The translations under genes and the position numbers were made by a program. Positions 11,501 through 22,100 of a stretch of DNA of 64,000 nucleotides are shown piece after piece; position 1 is the first letter of the stretch, and every line of letters starts with the position of its first letter. The DNA is from Lepus europaeus (lineage: Eukaryota; Chordata; Mammalia; Lagomorpha; Leporidae): the NCBI RefSeq assembly GCF_033115175.1, contig NC_084835.1:26431858-26495857 (forward strand), given 5' to 3'. The notes below the pieces were generated by a model that was not told the origin of the DNA, made no database searches, and saw only the letters and a program-made list of their open reading frames with translations.

Positions 11501-14500
11501 ACTCAAGGGTACCTTTCTCCAGAGCAACGTCACTGACGCGGCCGAGAGCTTCGGCTACAAGACCTTCAGCCGCCTTGTGAGGGTACTGCTCCCGCCTGTG
11601 GGCCTGTCCGAGTGTGAGTGTGTGTGCATGGGCCACCCCACATCTGGGCACGCGGGGGTGCTGCGTGCCTGTGCACCTGACAGGTGTGCCCGTGAGCAGC
11701 CCTCCCCCGCCTCTGCAGTTTCAGTTCCCTTTGATCAGCTGCAGCCGGGACGCAGTAAATGCAACATCCCAGAAAATCGTTGCTAAGTTGCACTGCAGCC
11801 GCTCAGCCCGTGTCTGCTGCCTGTGGCCCTGCCCCAGCCTCTGCTCCTGTTCTCCCCCTCAGCTGGCCGGCCTCCTGCCCCTGCTCCGAGCCGCGTCCCA
11901 CAGGCCCCTCACGATGCTGTGGCCCACAGACGCTGCCCTCAGAGCCCTGCCCCCTGACCGCCAGGCCTGGCTGTACCACGAGGACCACCGTGACAAACTG
12001 GCCGCCATTTTACGGGGTCACGTGATCCGCAACGTGGAGGTGGGTGCATCGCAGCCCTGGGCCCCTGCTGCCTGCCCTCTGCCTGCTTGCCCGGCTCCAG
12101 TCGTTGCCTCTCTCTTCAGGCCTTGGCAGCTGACTTGCCCAACCTGGGCCCGCTTCGAACCATGCATGGGAACCCCATCTCCTTCTCCTGCAGCAAAACC
12201 CGACCCGTGAGTCTGGGGAGACGGCTTGGATGAGGGAGGCAGGGCGCTCTGGCTTTGGGAGTTGCCATGTCCCTGTGAGCCCCGTGTACCACGTCCCTTC
12301 CCCTGCAGGGCGAGCTCATGGTGGGTGAGGACGAGGCCCGCATTGTGCAGCGGCACCTGCCCTTTGAGGGGGGCCTGGCCTATGGTATAGACCAGCTGCT
12401 GGAACCCCCTGGCCTTGGTGCGCGCTGTGACCGCTTTGAGACCCGGCCACTGAGAATGGTGAGGGAGGCCCTAGGAGGGTGGGCAGAGGCCGAGCCCCCC
12501 TGCCCTGTCCATGCACCTGACTAGCTGTGTTGGCCTCCGTGCTTCCAGAAGATCTGCAGCATCTGTGGGCTGGAGCCCCCCTGCCCTCGAGGCTCACAGG
12601 AACAGGTAAGGGGCTGGGGCTGAGTGGGGGCTGGCCTGGGGCCAAGGCCCCGCCGCGCTGAGACTGTCTGTGGCCCGACTCGTCCTGGCCCAGGGCAGCC
12701 CTGAGGCCTGCTGGCGCTACTACAAGTACTGGACCACACCTCCACTGCGCTCCCTGGCACTACACACCTCTTTGTTGCCGCCCAGACTGTGGGGCCAGCC
12801 CCACAGTCTGGGCAGGGGCTGCCACCGCAACTGTGTCACCACCGCCTGGATCCCCAGCTGCTGCCCTGGTCACTATGGCAGCGAGTGCCAAGGTGGGCGT
12901 CCTGAGGCCGCAGACACTGCCCGAGCCCCCCAGCCCCCAATCAGCCCAGGCTCTTGTCCTTAGAAAGTGTACGGGGTGCTGGGGAGGTCTGGGTAGTGAG
13001 CTTTGTCTAGAAGGCTGCTTGAAGCAGTGGGGGGGGGGGAGCGATGGGGGCCTGGAGGGGTCCAGCTGCCCTAGGGTGTGGGGCATTGATGGGGCAGTTC
13101 TGAAGAGAGCCCCCGGCCCCCTCTTACCCACCCCCTAGCTTGCCCTGGTGGCCCTAGCAGCCCCTGTAGCGACCATGGTGTGTGCCTGGATGGCATGAAC
13201 GGCAGCGGGCGGTGTATGTGCCGATCGGGGTTTGCGGGGACGGCCTGCGAGCTCTGCGCGCCCGGTGCCTTCGGAGCCCATTGCCAAGGTGGGCCACCCC
13301 TGCCTTCCACCGCTTTCCCCTCCCCGTTCCCTCGGCCCATGAGCTGACCCTCAGCTCTGGCCTGACCCTCCCACAGCCTGCCGCTGCACCCCCCACGGCC
13401 GCTGTGACGAGGGCCTTGGGGGCTCTGGCTTCTGCTTCTGTGAGGAAGGCTGGACTGGGCCACGCTGCGAGGTGCAGCTGGGTGAGTGGCTTCGGCATTT
13501 GCTTGTACACCAGCCCCTGCCCAACCTCACGCGCAGGACGAGGGTGGGTGGAGGCCGAAGGGCAGCCCCTGATCTGTTCACGTTCCCTGCCGGACAGAGC
13601 TGCGGCCCGTGTGCACCCCACCCTGCGCACCCCAGGCCACATGCCGTGCGGGCAACAGCTGTGAGTGCGGCCTGGGCTATGAGGGGGACGGCCGTGTGTG
13701 CACAGGTAAGCAGGTGGCTGCGGGCAGGCAGACGGCGGGGGAGGGTCCCCTTCCCCCCACGTTACCTGGCCCACCCACTCCCTCTTGGTCCCCAGCGGTG
13801 GACCTGTGCCAGGACAGGCATGGCGGCTGCAGCCAGCACGCCAGCTGCAGCCAGGTGGGCACAGCAGTCACCTGCACCTGCCTGCCCGACTACGAGGGTG
13901 ACGGCTGGAGCTGCCGGCCCCGAAACCCCTGTGCAGACGGCCGCGGCGGGGGGTGCAGTGAGCACGCCGACTGCGTGTACACGGGCCCGGTGAGTGGGGC
14001 AGGCCGAGCAGTCGGGGCGGTGGGTGGGTGGGGAGCACAGATAGTCTGTGGAGGACACACACCACTCTTCCCCAGAACACACGGCGCTGTGAGTGCCACG
14101 CAGGCTACGTGGGCGACGGGCTGCAGTGCCTGGCGGAACTGGAGCCCCCCGTGGACCGCTGCCTGGGCCAGCCACCACCCTGCCACGTGGAGGCCACGTG
14201 CACCGACCTGCACTTCCAGGGTGCGCTGCCCCCCTGCTCCCAGCACCCTGCTTCATGGCTCGGTGCCGGGAGCTGACCCCCTACCCTTGCTTCCTGCAGA
14301 GCAACGGGCTGGCGTCTTCCATCTCCAAGCCCCGCGCGGCCCTTATGGCCTGACCTTCCCGGAGGCCGAGGCTGCGTGCGAGGCCCAGGGCGCAGTCCTG
14401 GCCTCCCTCCCTCAGCTTTCTGCTGCCCAGCAGGTACGTGTGGCCCCAGCACTGCAGCCACACTGTGACCGAGGCCCCTGGAGCCGGCCCTGGGTCTCAG

Positions 14501-16031
14501 CATGCTCTCCTGCCCCCTCCAGCTGGGCTTCCGCCTGTGCTTCGTGGGCTGGGTGGCCAACGGCTCCACTGCCCACCCTGCGGCCGACTGCGGTGACGGT
14601 CCGGTGGGCCTGGTCAGCCTGGGTCCCCGGCAGAACCTCTCGGAGCGCTGGGATGCCTACTGCTACCGCGCACAAGGTGCGTGCGCCCCGCCCGCCCTGC
14701 TCCTCGGCTCTCCAGAGCCACCCACCCACCGAGCTGCCTCTCCTGCAGATGTGGCCTGCCGCTGCCGCGACGGCTTCGTGGGCGACGGGATCGACACATG
14801 CAACGGGAAGCTCCTCGATGTCCTGGCTGCCACGGCCAACTTCTCCACCTTCTATGGGGTGTGTGGGGCAGGGCTTGGGTGGCTGGGGCCCCCGGGGAGG
14901 GAGCCTGCCCCAGCCCTGAACGGCTGCCCTCCCAGATGCTGCTGGCCTATGCTAACGCCACCCAGCGGGGTCTCGACTTCCTGAGCTTCCTGCAAGAGGA
15001 GCTCCCCTACAAGACACTCTTTGTGCCCGTCAACGAGGGCTTCGTGGACAACATGGTAAGCAGCAGGGGCGAGGGGCGTGGGCTGTGGCCTGAGGCGCCG
15101 GGCCGGGCCTGGGCCCCACGCTATGTCTGCCCACAGACACTGAGCGGGCCCGACCTGGAGCTGCACGCCTCCAACACCACCTTCCTGAGCGCCAACGCCA
15201 GCTGGGGCACCTTGCTCCGCGCGCACTCGGGCCTCAGCCTCCTCGTTAGTGCCGGAGGGCCCGGTAACAGCTCCAGCGCTGCTACGGTGAGTGTGGCCAC
15301 GGCCCCCCCCCGTACTGCCGGCTTGGGCCCTCACTGACCTGCCTGTCCTCCCTGTGCTCTACCTGCAGGCCCCCGGGGCAGTTGTGGTTAGCCGTGTCCT
15401 GGTGTGGGACATGCTAGCTGCCAACGGCATCATCCACACTCTGGCCAGCCCCCTGCTGGCACCGCCCCAGGCTGTGAGTTGGAGACAGTGGGGGGAGGGG
15501 TGCGGGGACGGCCCTGCCAGTCCTTGACACGAGGCTTACTTGCAGCGGGCCGTACTGGCGCCCCGGGCCTCTCCCGTGGCAGCAGGTGTGGGAGCCGTGG
15601 TAGTGGCTGGAACGCTGCTGGGCCTGGTTGCCGGAGCCCTCTATATCCGTGCCTGTGGCAAACCCGCAGGCTTTGGCTTCTCCACCTTCCAGGTAGGGGC
15701 GGTGGCAGCGGGGGGCTAGGGACCTCCAGCCCCCACCTTGCGGCCCGCAGTGCTCACCTCTCTGCTGCTGCCAGGCGGAAGATGATGCTAACGACGACTT
15801 CTCCCCGTGGCAACAAGCGCCCAGCCCAACCCTGGTCTCTGTCCCCAACCCAGTGTTCGGCAGCCATGATGCCTTCTGCGAGCCCCTTGTGAGTACGGGG
15901 GATGGGGCTCGGGTGCGGCCGCGGCTCCCCCCCCCCCCCCCAGGCCTGGCCACAAAGGGCATTCCTCTCCCCAGGACTCACTCCTGGACGACGACTTCCC
16001 CGACACGCAGAGGATCCTCGCCGTCGAGTGA
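432..16031 (+). CDS. STAB1: Stabilin-1, C-terminal 1902 residues (51 coding exons; 5' part outside window)
   Basis: Large type I scavenger/homing receptor of sinusoidal endothelium and alternatively activated macrophages. In the family it takes up modified LDL and SPARC and cycles between the surface, endosomes and the trans-Golgi. I joined 51 exons, all with GT/AG borders and compatible phases, into one open frame of 5709 nt ending in TGA at 16029-16031. The translation follows human stabilin-1 nearly residue for residue from the Gly-Ser-Cys-Val-Asp-Cys segment to the C-terminus. Domain order: EGF-like cluster, FAS1-3 and -4, EGF cluster, FAS1-5 and -6, EGF cluster, Link, FAS1-7, transmembrane helix, short acidic tail. 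Exons are listed in the block entries below. Many introns are under 150 nt. The N-terminal third (first EGF cluster, FAS1-1 and -2) lies to the left of the window; bases 1-431 look intronic. The 3' end overlaps NT5DC2 on the other strand. Confidence 0.97.
1424..1783 (-). repeat. CSINE (young type), minus, with target-site duplication
   Basis: T-rich start, GACAGGCAGAGTGGACAG, and head CGGCGCCGGCC at the right end. It is flanked by GGGCTAGTTCTT at 1412-1423 and 1784-1795. Lies in a STAB1 intron. Confidence 0.9.
1826..2137 (+). repeat. CSINE, plus; left arm of an inverted pair
   Basis: Head GGTGCTGACGCTGTGGTG to tail CTTTCAAATAAACCTTT. Confidence 0.85.
2139..2466 (-). repeat. CSINE, minus; right arm of an inverted pair
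   Basis: Begins TAGATTTATTTATTATTTGAAAGG and ends CACAGCACCAGCCCC. It abuts the preceding plus copy tail to tail. Confidence 0.85.
3797..4876 (+). other. STAB1 intron, 1.1 kb, no feature seen
   Basis: GC-rich intron between EGF exons, with no SINE or exon recognised. Confidence 0.6.
5747..7658 (+). CDS. STAB1: STAB1 exons: FAS1 domains 3 and 4
   Basis: Exons 5747-5794, 5939-6069, 6199-6310, 6588-6665, 6790-6888, 7004-7102, 7219-7350, 7530-7658. FAS1-3 begins at [16 protein letters not shown] and ends with the H2-like motif [21 protein letters not shown]1-4 begins at [19 protein letters not shown], contains the [15 protein letters not shown] motif, and runs to the LEGP...[13 protein letters not shown] segment. 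The donor after 7350 is a weak GTCTGA, but the join is supported by homology on both sides. Confidence 0.95.
7792..10304 (+). CDS. STAB1: STAB1 exons: third EGF-like cluster
   Basis: Exons 7792-7848, 8095-8178, 8539-8734, 8815-8910, 9002-9047, 9152-9228, 9423-9548, 9748-9821, 9906-9980, 10182-10304. The block starts with a Cys-rich linker ([19 protein letters not shown]), continues into laminin-type EGF modules ([18 protein letters not shown]), then EGF modules such as [17 protein letters not shown] and [15 protein letters not shown]. The donor after 9821 (GTCGGT) is weak. The same exon order and phases recur in the later cluster 12549-14220, as expected from internal duplication of an EGF-FAS1 unit within the gene. 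Confidence 0.94.
10606..12458 (+). CDS. STAB1: STAB1 exons: FAS1 domains 5 and 6
   Basis: Exons 10606-10653, 10813-10890, 10979-11125, 11302-11442, 11523-11582, 11863-12039, 12120-12206, 12309-12458. FAS1-5 contains [17 protein letters not shown] and [19 protein letters not shown]1-6 contains [17 protein letters not shown] and ends with [15 protein letters not shown]. The end of the exon beginning at 11523 is uncertain. A consensus-looking donor GTGAGG lies at 11577, but using GTACTG at 11583 restores two residues present in other mammals and is preferred here; both keep the frame. Confidence 0.92.
12549..14220 (+). CDS. STAB1: STAB1 exons: last EGF-like cluster before the Link domain
   Basis: Exons 12549-12605, 12694-12892, 13139-13288, 13377-13481, 13598-13705, 13796-13989, 14076-14220. 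Cys-rich linker ([12 protein letters not shown]), laminin-type modules ([26 protein letters not shown]), then EGF modules with CSLGYEGDG-like cores (here [36 protein letters not shown]). Most exons in this block join with a G|xx split codon (phase 1), so several are interchangeable in frame. The exon 12694-12892 contains a long perfect inverted repeat (see findings). Confidence 0.94.
14300..14676 (+). CDS. STAB1: STAB1 exons: Link (hyaluronan-binding-type) domain
   Basis: Exons 14300-14433 and 14523-14676. The domain starts at GVFHLQ, followed by the typical [16 protein letters not shown] and the [14 protein letters not shown] core, then ADCGDG and RWDAYCYR. Stabilin-2 binds hyaluronan through this fold; stabilin-1 is reported to bind it poorly or not at all, so the name describes the fold and not an activity. 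Compared with the human protein as I remember it, the loop before ADCG is four residues shorter here. Confidence 0.93.
14749..15473 (+). CDS. STAB1: STAB1 exons: short EGF segment and FAS1 domain 7
   Basis: Exons 14749-14858, 14936-15055, 15137-15286, 15369-15473. [17 protein letters not shown] closes the preceding EGF module. FAS1-7 follows: [32 protein letters not shown], and the closing [15 protein letters not shown] motif. Several Asn-x-Ser/Thr sequons (NAT, NTT, NAS, NSS) suit an extracellular glycosylated domain. Confidence 0.95.
15546..16031 (+). CDS. STAB1: STAB1 exons: transmembrane segment and cytoplasmic tail
   Basis: Exons 15546-15692, 15775-15888, 15975-16031 (TGA 16029-16031). 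The first carries a hydrophobic stretch of about 22 residues between VAAGVG and GALYI, followed by a basic residue. The tail contains the acidic cluster AEDDANDDF and ends [18 protein letters not shown]. In human stabilin-1 the acidic cluster and the DDSLL motif bind GGA adaptors for Golgi-endosome sorting. Here the residue before DSLL is Leu, not Asp, across an exon junction with clear GT/AG borders (see findings). Confidence 0.95.
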
Positions 16032-16075
16032 CGGACTGTGCAGAACCGGACGCACCAAGCCGGAAGGAGACGGCT

Positions 16076-16081
16076 TTTATT
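16076..16081 (-). terminator. NT5DC2: NT5DC2 polyadenylation signal AATAAA (TTTATT on + strand)
   Basis: Lies 71 bases beyond the NT5DC2 stop codon and inside the STAB1 3'UTR. It predicts a very short NT5DC2 3'UTR of about 85-105 bases. Confidence 0.8.
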
Positions 16082-16138
16082 GCTTGTCGGGACGGAGGCC
16101 AGAGGCAGGGCAGGAGGGGCGGGGGGCCGGCCCCGGAC

Positions 16139-16144
16139 AATAAA
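16139..16144 (+). terminator. STAB1: STAB1 polyadenylation signal AATAAA
   Basis: The hexamer lies 108 bases after the STAB1 stop codon and 7 bases before the NT5DC2 stop codon. Cleavage 10-30 bases further on would fall inside the last coding exon of NT5DC2 on the opposite strand. Confidence 0.85.
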
Positions 16145-16151
16145 GGTGCCT

Positions 16152-19100
16152 TCAGCGGATGTGGGCCATGTCGCCGAGGAAGGGTGTCTTCATGCAGCCC
16201 GTGCACAGCTGGTCCATCCAGAGCGGGGCCTCGTGCTGCAGCGGCGTGCGGCGCGGGTAGAAGGTGAAGTCCACGCGGTAGTTGAGCAGGCAGCTGAGCG
16301 AGGCCATGTAGAGGTCGGAGAAGCGCACGAGGCGCCGGGAGAAGTAGGTGGGGTTGTGGAAGGTGCGGAAGATACTCCCAAACTGGGCGTTGAACAGGGC
16401 CTTGGTGACGCACCTAGGGAGGGAGCGGGGCTGCTGGAGGGGCGGGCTCAGGAGGGGCGGGGGCCCTGCCCCCGGGCCCACCTTTCTCACCTCAGCTCTT
16501 GCCGCTCCTTCATCCAGGTAGCCAGCACCTGCCGGGACTCGGCGTCCTGATAGGTCTGGGGGAGACATGGTGTGGGGGGTTTGCACCAGGAGGCGGGACC
16601 CCCGCCCCCCGCCCCGGGCGGGCTGCCCTGGCACCTGCATGCGCTCCAGCAGCCCCGTGAGCGCCTGCTGCCAGGTCAGCGAGTGCATGTACTGCTCCGT
16701 GTTGATGATGCGGATCTCGCGCTCCAGCTCGGGGATGATGGCGCCCGTGCGCCAGCCGTGCCGCAGCATGAGGTCCTGTGGGGCAGCGGGGCGGGAAGGC
16801 TCAGCACCGGCAGGGAGCACACCGCCCCCCCGCCCCCTGCCCAGCCCCCTCACCGCCAGGTCACTGTAGAGGTGATCTCCGAAGTAGAGTACCCGGGGGC
16901 CACGCCACTCGGTCAGGCGCAGGAAGTCGAACAAGTTTCCCTGGGGAGAGAGGGGGACCATGTACGCCGGGCTCTGGCCCCCCGCCGGATGCCGGCTGAC
17001 CTTTCCCGTGGCCCTGCTGTCTGCTCCCTCCTGGGAAGGGGGGACTGCCTGGCGCAGGGAGTTCTCCAGCGGCTGGCGTGGCTACCCCATGCCTTGAGGC
17101 CTCCTGGTGGCCTCACTCCCACACCCTCAGCTAGGGACTGAGTCCCTGTTTGTGAGAAACCAACCCGAGGGCAGGCCCCGGGCCCTCCAGTCCTGGCTGG
17201 CCGCCCCAGCTCAGCCCCTAGAGACCCAGAGGGCCGAGCGCTGAGGTCGCGGGGAGGCCCCCTATTGCTCCTGCTCCCAAGCTACACAATGACGGAGACG
17301 CTCAGCTGGGCCTACCCAATGGGGACAGCCGTAGAGCAGAGAGGCCAGGCAAGGGACAACCCAGCAAGGCCCAGCTCCCAGGGCAGAGGGAGGTGGGACA
17401 CGGGGCTGAGAGGCTGGGGGGCAGGCGGCTGTACCCCCTGGACCAAGGGAGAGGCCCTCAAGGGGCAGGAGGTGCAAAGGCGGTAGAGGGGGACTTGGGC
17501 GGACCAAGCAGGATCCCCCACCCGCAGTGGGGGCATAAAGCTGTCCACTTCCCACACTGGTGTGTGACCCTCCCCGGCCTCACCCTTGGAGGACAAGGAA
17601 CACGGCTGGGCCTGCACGTGAAGGCTGCAGAGCTGGGGACAGCACTGGCGAGCCAGGCCTGCACTCAGGCCTCCGGAACCCCCACTCCTCATCAGCCCAG
17701 CTCAGCAGGGACTTAGGCATTCCAGCCAGGCCTAAATACCTTCATCACCGCCTGCACACGGGCACGCAATCCACCAGCCAGACAGGAAGAGGGAGTCTCC
17801 CCAGAGCCCTGAGAGCCGTCCCCAGTGGCCCAGCTCAGAGGCCCCAGCCACGCCTTCGGGCACTGGCTGACTAAGGGGTTTGCAGCCCAGGCCCACATCA
17901 GACAAGCGAGGCCGAGGGAGACCGGCGACTGGGTCTGCTGGCCCTTACTACTACCGAGATGGGGAGCTGCAGTCCACCCCCAGGCAGCTCACGTTGGAGG
18001 CCAACCTTTGGACACAGCCAGGGCCTGGCCCCGCCCCGCCCCGCCACCCCCAAGGCCCTCACCTGGCGGTAGATCTTGCCCTTCTCCAGGCGGGTGATGC
18101 GGTCCCACTGCAGGGAGCCCTTCTCGTCGAGTTTTCTGAAAGGCCTGCGGGACAGTGCGGCACTCCAGCCAGGTCCCCCTGCTCTGCTCCGTCAAGGCCC
18201 ACCTGCCCACGCAGCCACCCGCAGACAGGCGGAGGGAATCCTCACCCCACACTGGGGCAGTGAGCAAAGGCCAAGCCCACCTCCCGGGTCAGTGCCACCC
18301 TCAGGGTGCGCTGCCCCTGCCCCGCCCCGCCCGTACTTGCGCCGGTCAGTGAAGAAGCTGGGCTTGTCCGCCTGGACGATGACCACGTCAAAGAGCTGGC
18401 GCCAGTCGGGACCCACCATGTGCCTCATCCCCTTGTCCCTGTGCAGAGGTGGGCAGGGGGATGGGCTTCACAGGCGCCGGGGGCCTGCCCAGCCTCCAGG
18501 GCCCAGGCCCGGGCCCTGCCCCTCCGGCCTCAGCGGGGCTGGACTCACACGAAGCTGAAGGGACTGTTGGTGATGAGGAACAGCTGTTTCCCGTGGGCCA
18601 CGAGGCGGCTCAGGACGGCGAACGTCTCGTCCCCTCTCAGGATGTACTTCTCTAATGGGGGGGGGGGGGGCATGTGTGTGAGGGCCGGCCCTACCCCCTG
18701 CCCGTTGCCCCTTGCCCACGCAGGCCCCAGGGGTCCCCTCTCCACTTACCCATGTCCTGCTCGATCCACTGGTACATGAGGCCCTTCACGTGCACATCGC
18801 GAATGGCATCCTGGGGGCAGCAGGGGACGGTGAAGATGGGGCCGGACCGCACCTGCCCAAGTGTGCAGGGGCAGCCCCAGCGTCCTCACCGTCACGTCCT
18901 TGTACAGGTGCGCTTGGTCAAACTCCAGGCCGTGGCCCAGGAAGTAGTCCACCACGCACGACAGCAGGGCCATCTCCGGCAGTGAGAAGATGTCCATGAA
19001 CTGCTTGATGGAGGGGCCCTGGGGAGGGAGGGGCCGCCATCTCAGCCACCTGCCCCGGCCCCCGGCCCCGGAGACCGAGGGCTCTGCCTGTCCCGGGACA

Positions 19101-22100
19101 TGGGCAGGGAGGGGAGTACCTTGCCGTAGAAGCCGCTCATCTGGTACAGGGGGATGTGCTGGGTGCCCCCGTACAGGTCGATCACCTCCTCGTCTGGCAC
19201 GGGCTGGAGGCCCCTGGGAGGGGCACGGACACCATCAGTCCCAAGGGGTCCCGAGCCCAGGGCAAGGGCAGGGACAGGGTGGAGTGGGCGCTGACCTGTA
19301 GGCTGTCCCCAGCTGCACGTAATGGAAGGCGTCAATCTTCATCAGGAGGCTCTGGAGGACAGGGGATTAGGGCTCGTTCTGCTGCTCCTCCTGGGCCGGC
19401 TATTCCAGGCCCATGCCAAGCCGGAAGGACCCAGGGAGTCGCATTCATGCCAGGAGGAAGCCACAGCTTGAGGCCAGGTGTGTGCACCCATCAGGAGGCG
19501 CCCCTCGGCCAGGCAGGAGGAGCCGGGGGGGGGGGGTTTCAGCACCCAGCCGCTCACCTTCTGAATGTCGTAGTGCAGGCCACGGATGGCAAAGCTGGGG
19601 TCATAGTCATATTTCCGAATCCCCTCTGGGTACTGTTCAAAGAAAGGGGGCCGGACCTAAGCCAGCGCCACCACAGGCCCTGCTGCTGGCAGCCTCAGGG
19701 GACAGATCCAGCAGGCTGAGCAGCCCTGGGCTGAGGCCATGCCGGGCCCCTGCCTGGCCAGCCTCACCTTGTACTGTTCGATCAGGATGTCGCGGGCGGC
19801 ACTGAAGATCTCGGGGTGCAGCGCGTCCGCGTACTGGGCCAGCGTGTAGTCATAGTCGAAGCCGTAGACCTCGACGTCACGCAGGCTGATCTCATTGTTG
19901 GCATAGATGGCTGCGGGGTTCAGGAGGCTGCAGACCTCAGGGGGCAGGAGGTCTAGAGGGAGGACAGGCAAGGAGGCAATGCGTGGGGGATGATGGTCAC
20001 GGCGCTGTGGCAGTGCCCGGTCCTGTAAGCTTCACAAAGCAACTCCGGGCCCAACGCTGCAGTGGTCAAACAGGCTGAGACAAGTCACCTGCCCAGGCTC
20101 ACAGAGCTGCCGAGGGGCCTCGCCTGCCGCCCCCCTAGACGTGCTGCGCCTCAGGCAGGCACTCTGCCCTCACCGTCCGGCCCCAGGACAGCTGCTCTGT
20201 GCACACTGCGGTGTGCATTGCCCCCTTGCTCAAAACCTGACCAGGAGTGCTGCGGCCTGGCTCCTGAACAACTCCTGCGCCTCCCAGCCTCCTTGGGGGC
20301 GGCTACGAGGGACGAGGGTTCAGACCTCGAGGGTACTGGCTCCGTCCCGGCCAGCCCAGGGGGCTGAGGCTTTCTTCAAGGTGCCCGCTGCCTTTCGCCC
20401 TTGCCTCGGGCTGGGGCCGGTCCCCAGCACCCCACTCAAGAGGCTGCGGGCTCTGAGCACCTGCCACAGTCCACAGGGCAAGTCCCCTCTAATCGGATTT
20501 CAGCTGCCCGCCAGTGCCACATAATGACATTCTCTGGCTCTGGCCAGGGAACATTGCTAATTACGACAAGCAAGACGTGTGATGTCGCGTTCTGGGCCTG
20601 TTGCTCAGGCTGCTCCCTTCTGGGGATATGGTCACCCCTGACAGCTCCTAAACGGCTGCAGTTGGCTCCAAGGCCCTCGCAGGGAGGCTGGGCAGAGCAC
20701 TGGCGGAGTGGGCGCCAGGGCCCTGGGCTCAGCCGCCTTGGTTTCCCCATGTGGACAATGGGGGAGGTGGATGGGGAAAAGGCATACGATGGGAAGGGCA
20801 TGGGCTGTGCCTTTAGGATTGCACCTCAGATCTTGGGGCTCTGTTTCCTTGCCTCTAAAAGGGGGAAAAGACTGGAACCAAGCCATTTGGGGCAGCCTTC
20901 CTGTTCTGCGCCCCTACACACACACACAGGATTACGTGGGGAACACACCCACTGAGCTCCAGAGGCAGAGCCCACGATGGCAGGCGAGCAGCCAGGACCA
21001 GGTGCACAGGGTACTGCTTCCCAGGGCCTCAGTCCTGACGGCAAAGCAGAAGCCCTGGCCCCACAGCAGGCCAAGCAGCTGCCCCGCTCCCAGGCCCACA
21101 GCACTGGAACACAAGGCTCCGCCCCCACCTACTTTGCTGGAGCGCAGGCTGTGGGTGTGGGAACAGGTGTGGCTGGTTCCTCTGGCGGGCCCAGGACAGC
21201 AGAGTGGCTGCTCTGCAGATCTGTGGGTGCGGACAGGACACGCTCGGCCTGGCTGATGGGGGCCACAGCCCACTGCCGCCCTGCAGGTGCCCTTTGGACA
21301 CTGGGCCTCACCATGGTGCCCACTCTGACTCTGGGTGTCTTGAGGGAGCCCTCGAGGGTGGGCAGCAGCCCCTGGCCAGCACATAGCTCTCAAACCAGGA
21401 GTGAGTTCCCAGAGGCCCAGCAGTGGGAAACAAAGCAGGACGGGGAAGCCATCCACGGGCCTGGCCTCTTGACCTCATTTCTGGACAGAGAAGACCACGG
21501 CTCCCTCTCCCCTCCACGAGGCTGTGGGGCGCGCAGAATCTGCAGGGATGTGTCCTCACCAACACTAGCCTGCCTGCCTGGTTTCCTGGCCGCAGCGTCC
21601 AGTCCAGCCCCTACGCTCCTCTCTCCCAGTCAAGCTTCCAAGTCCCAGTTCCGGGGCCCCCATGGAAGCCCGTACGGTCAATCCTCACTCCAAACTCGGA
21701 GGCAGGCACACTTATTTCTCCATGGTCCAGAGACCCAAGGAGGTCTCCCAGCAGTGGGCAATGGAGCACCTGCCCTAAAAACTGCTCCTCCACCTGCTGA
21801 CGGCACCACCTGAAGGCCAGGCTGGTGGGGGGGTGTCTCAGTCCTGCCCCTCTGCTCTCAGGACAGGATGGAGTCTGTCCTGAGCCTAGGCTCCCCAGTA
21901 AAACCTTAGCAACTCCCCCCCACCGCTCCCCACACCCCAGCCAGGTGGGAAGGGCCAGGGCCCAGAGCCATGGAGTTGGCCCACTCCGGGGCTCACCATG
22001 GCATCCTGGTGGATACGAGCTTGCCCCTTGCACCCTTGGGAGTTCAGTGAGGGGCACTGAAGGCCAATGTCTCTAGACCCCCGAGCCCAGACTCCCACGC

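Larger units (their letters stand above)
16032..16151. other. Shared 3'UTR interval of STAB1 (+) and NT5DC2 (-)
   Basis: The stop codons of two convergent genes are separated by only these 120 bases. STAB1's AATAAA and NT5DC2's AATAAA both lie inside, each nearer the other gene. Mature transcripts should therefore overlap tail to tail by roughly a hundred bases. Confidence 0.85.

Noticed and set aside
15929-15942. Long C run in the last STAB1 intron, possible frameshift
   Set aside because: It lies in the intron between 15888 and 15975 and does not touch the reading frame.
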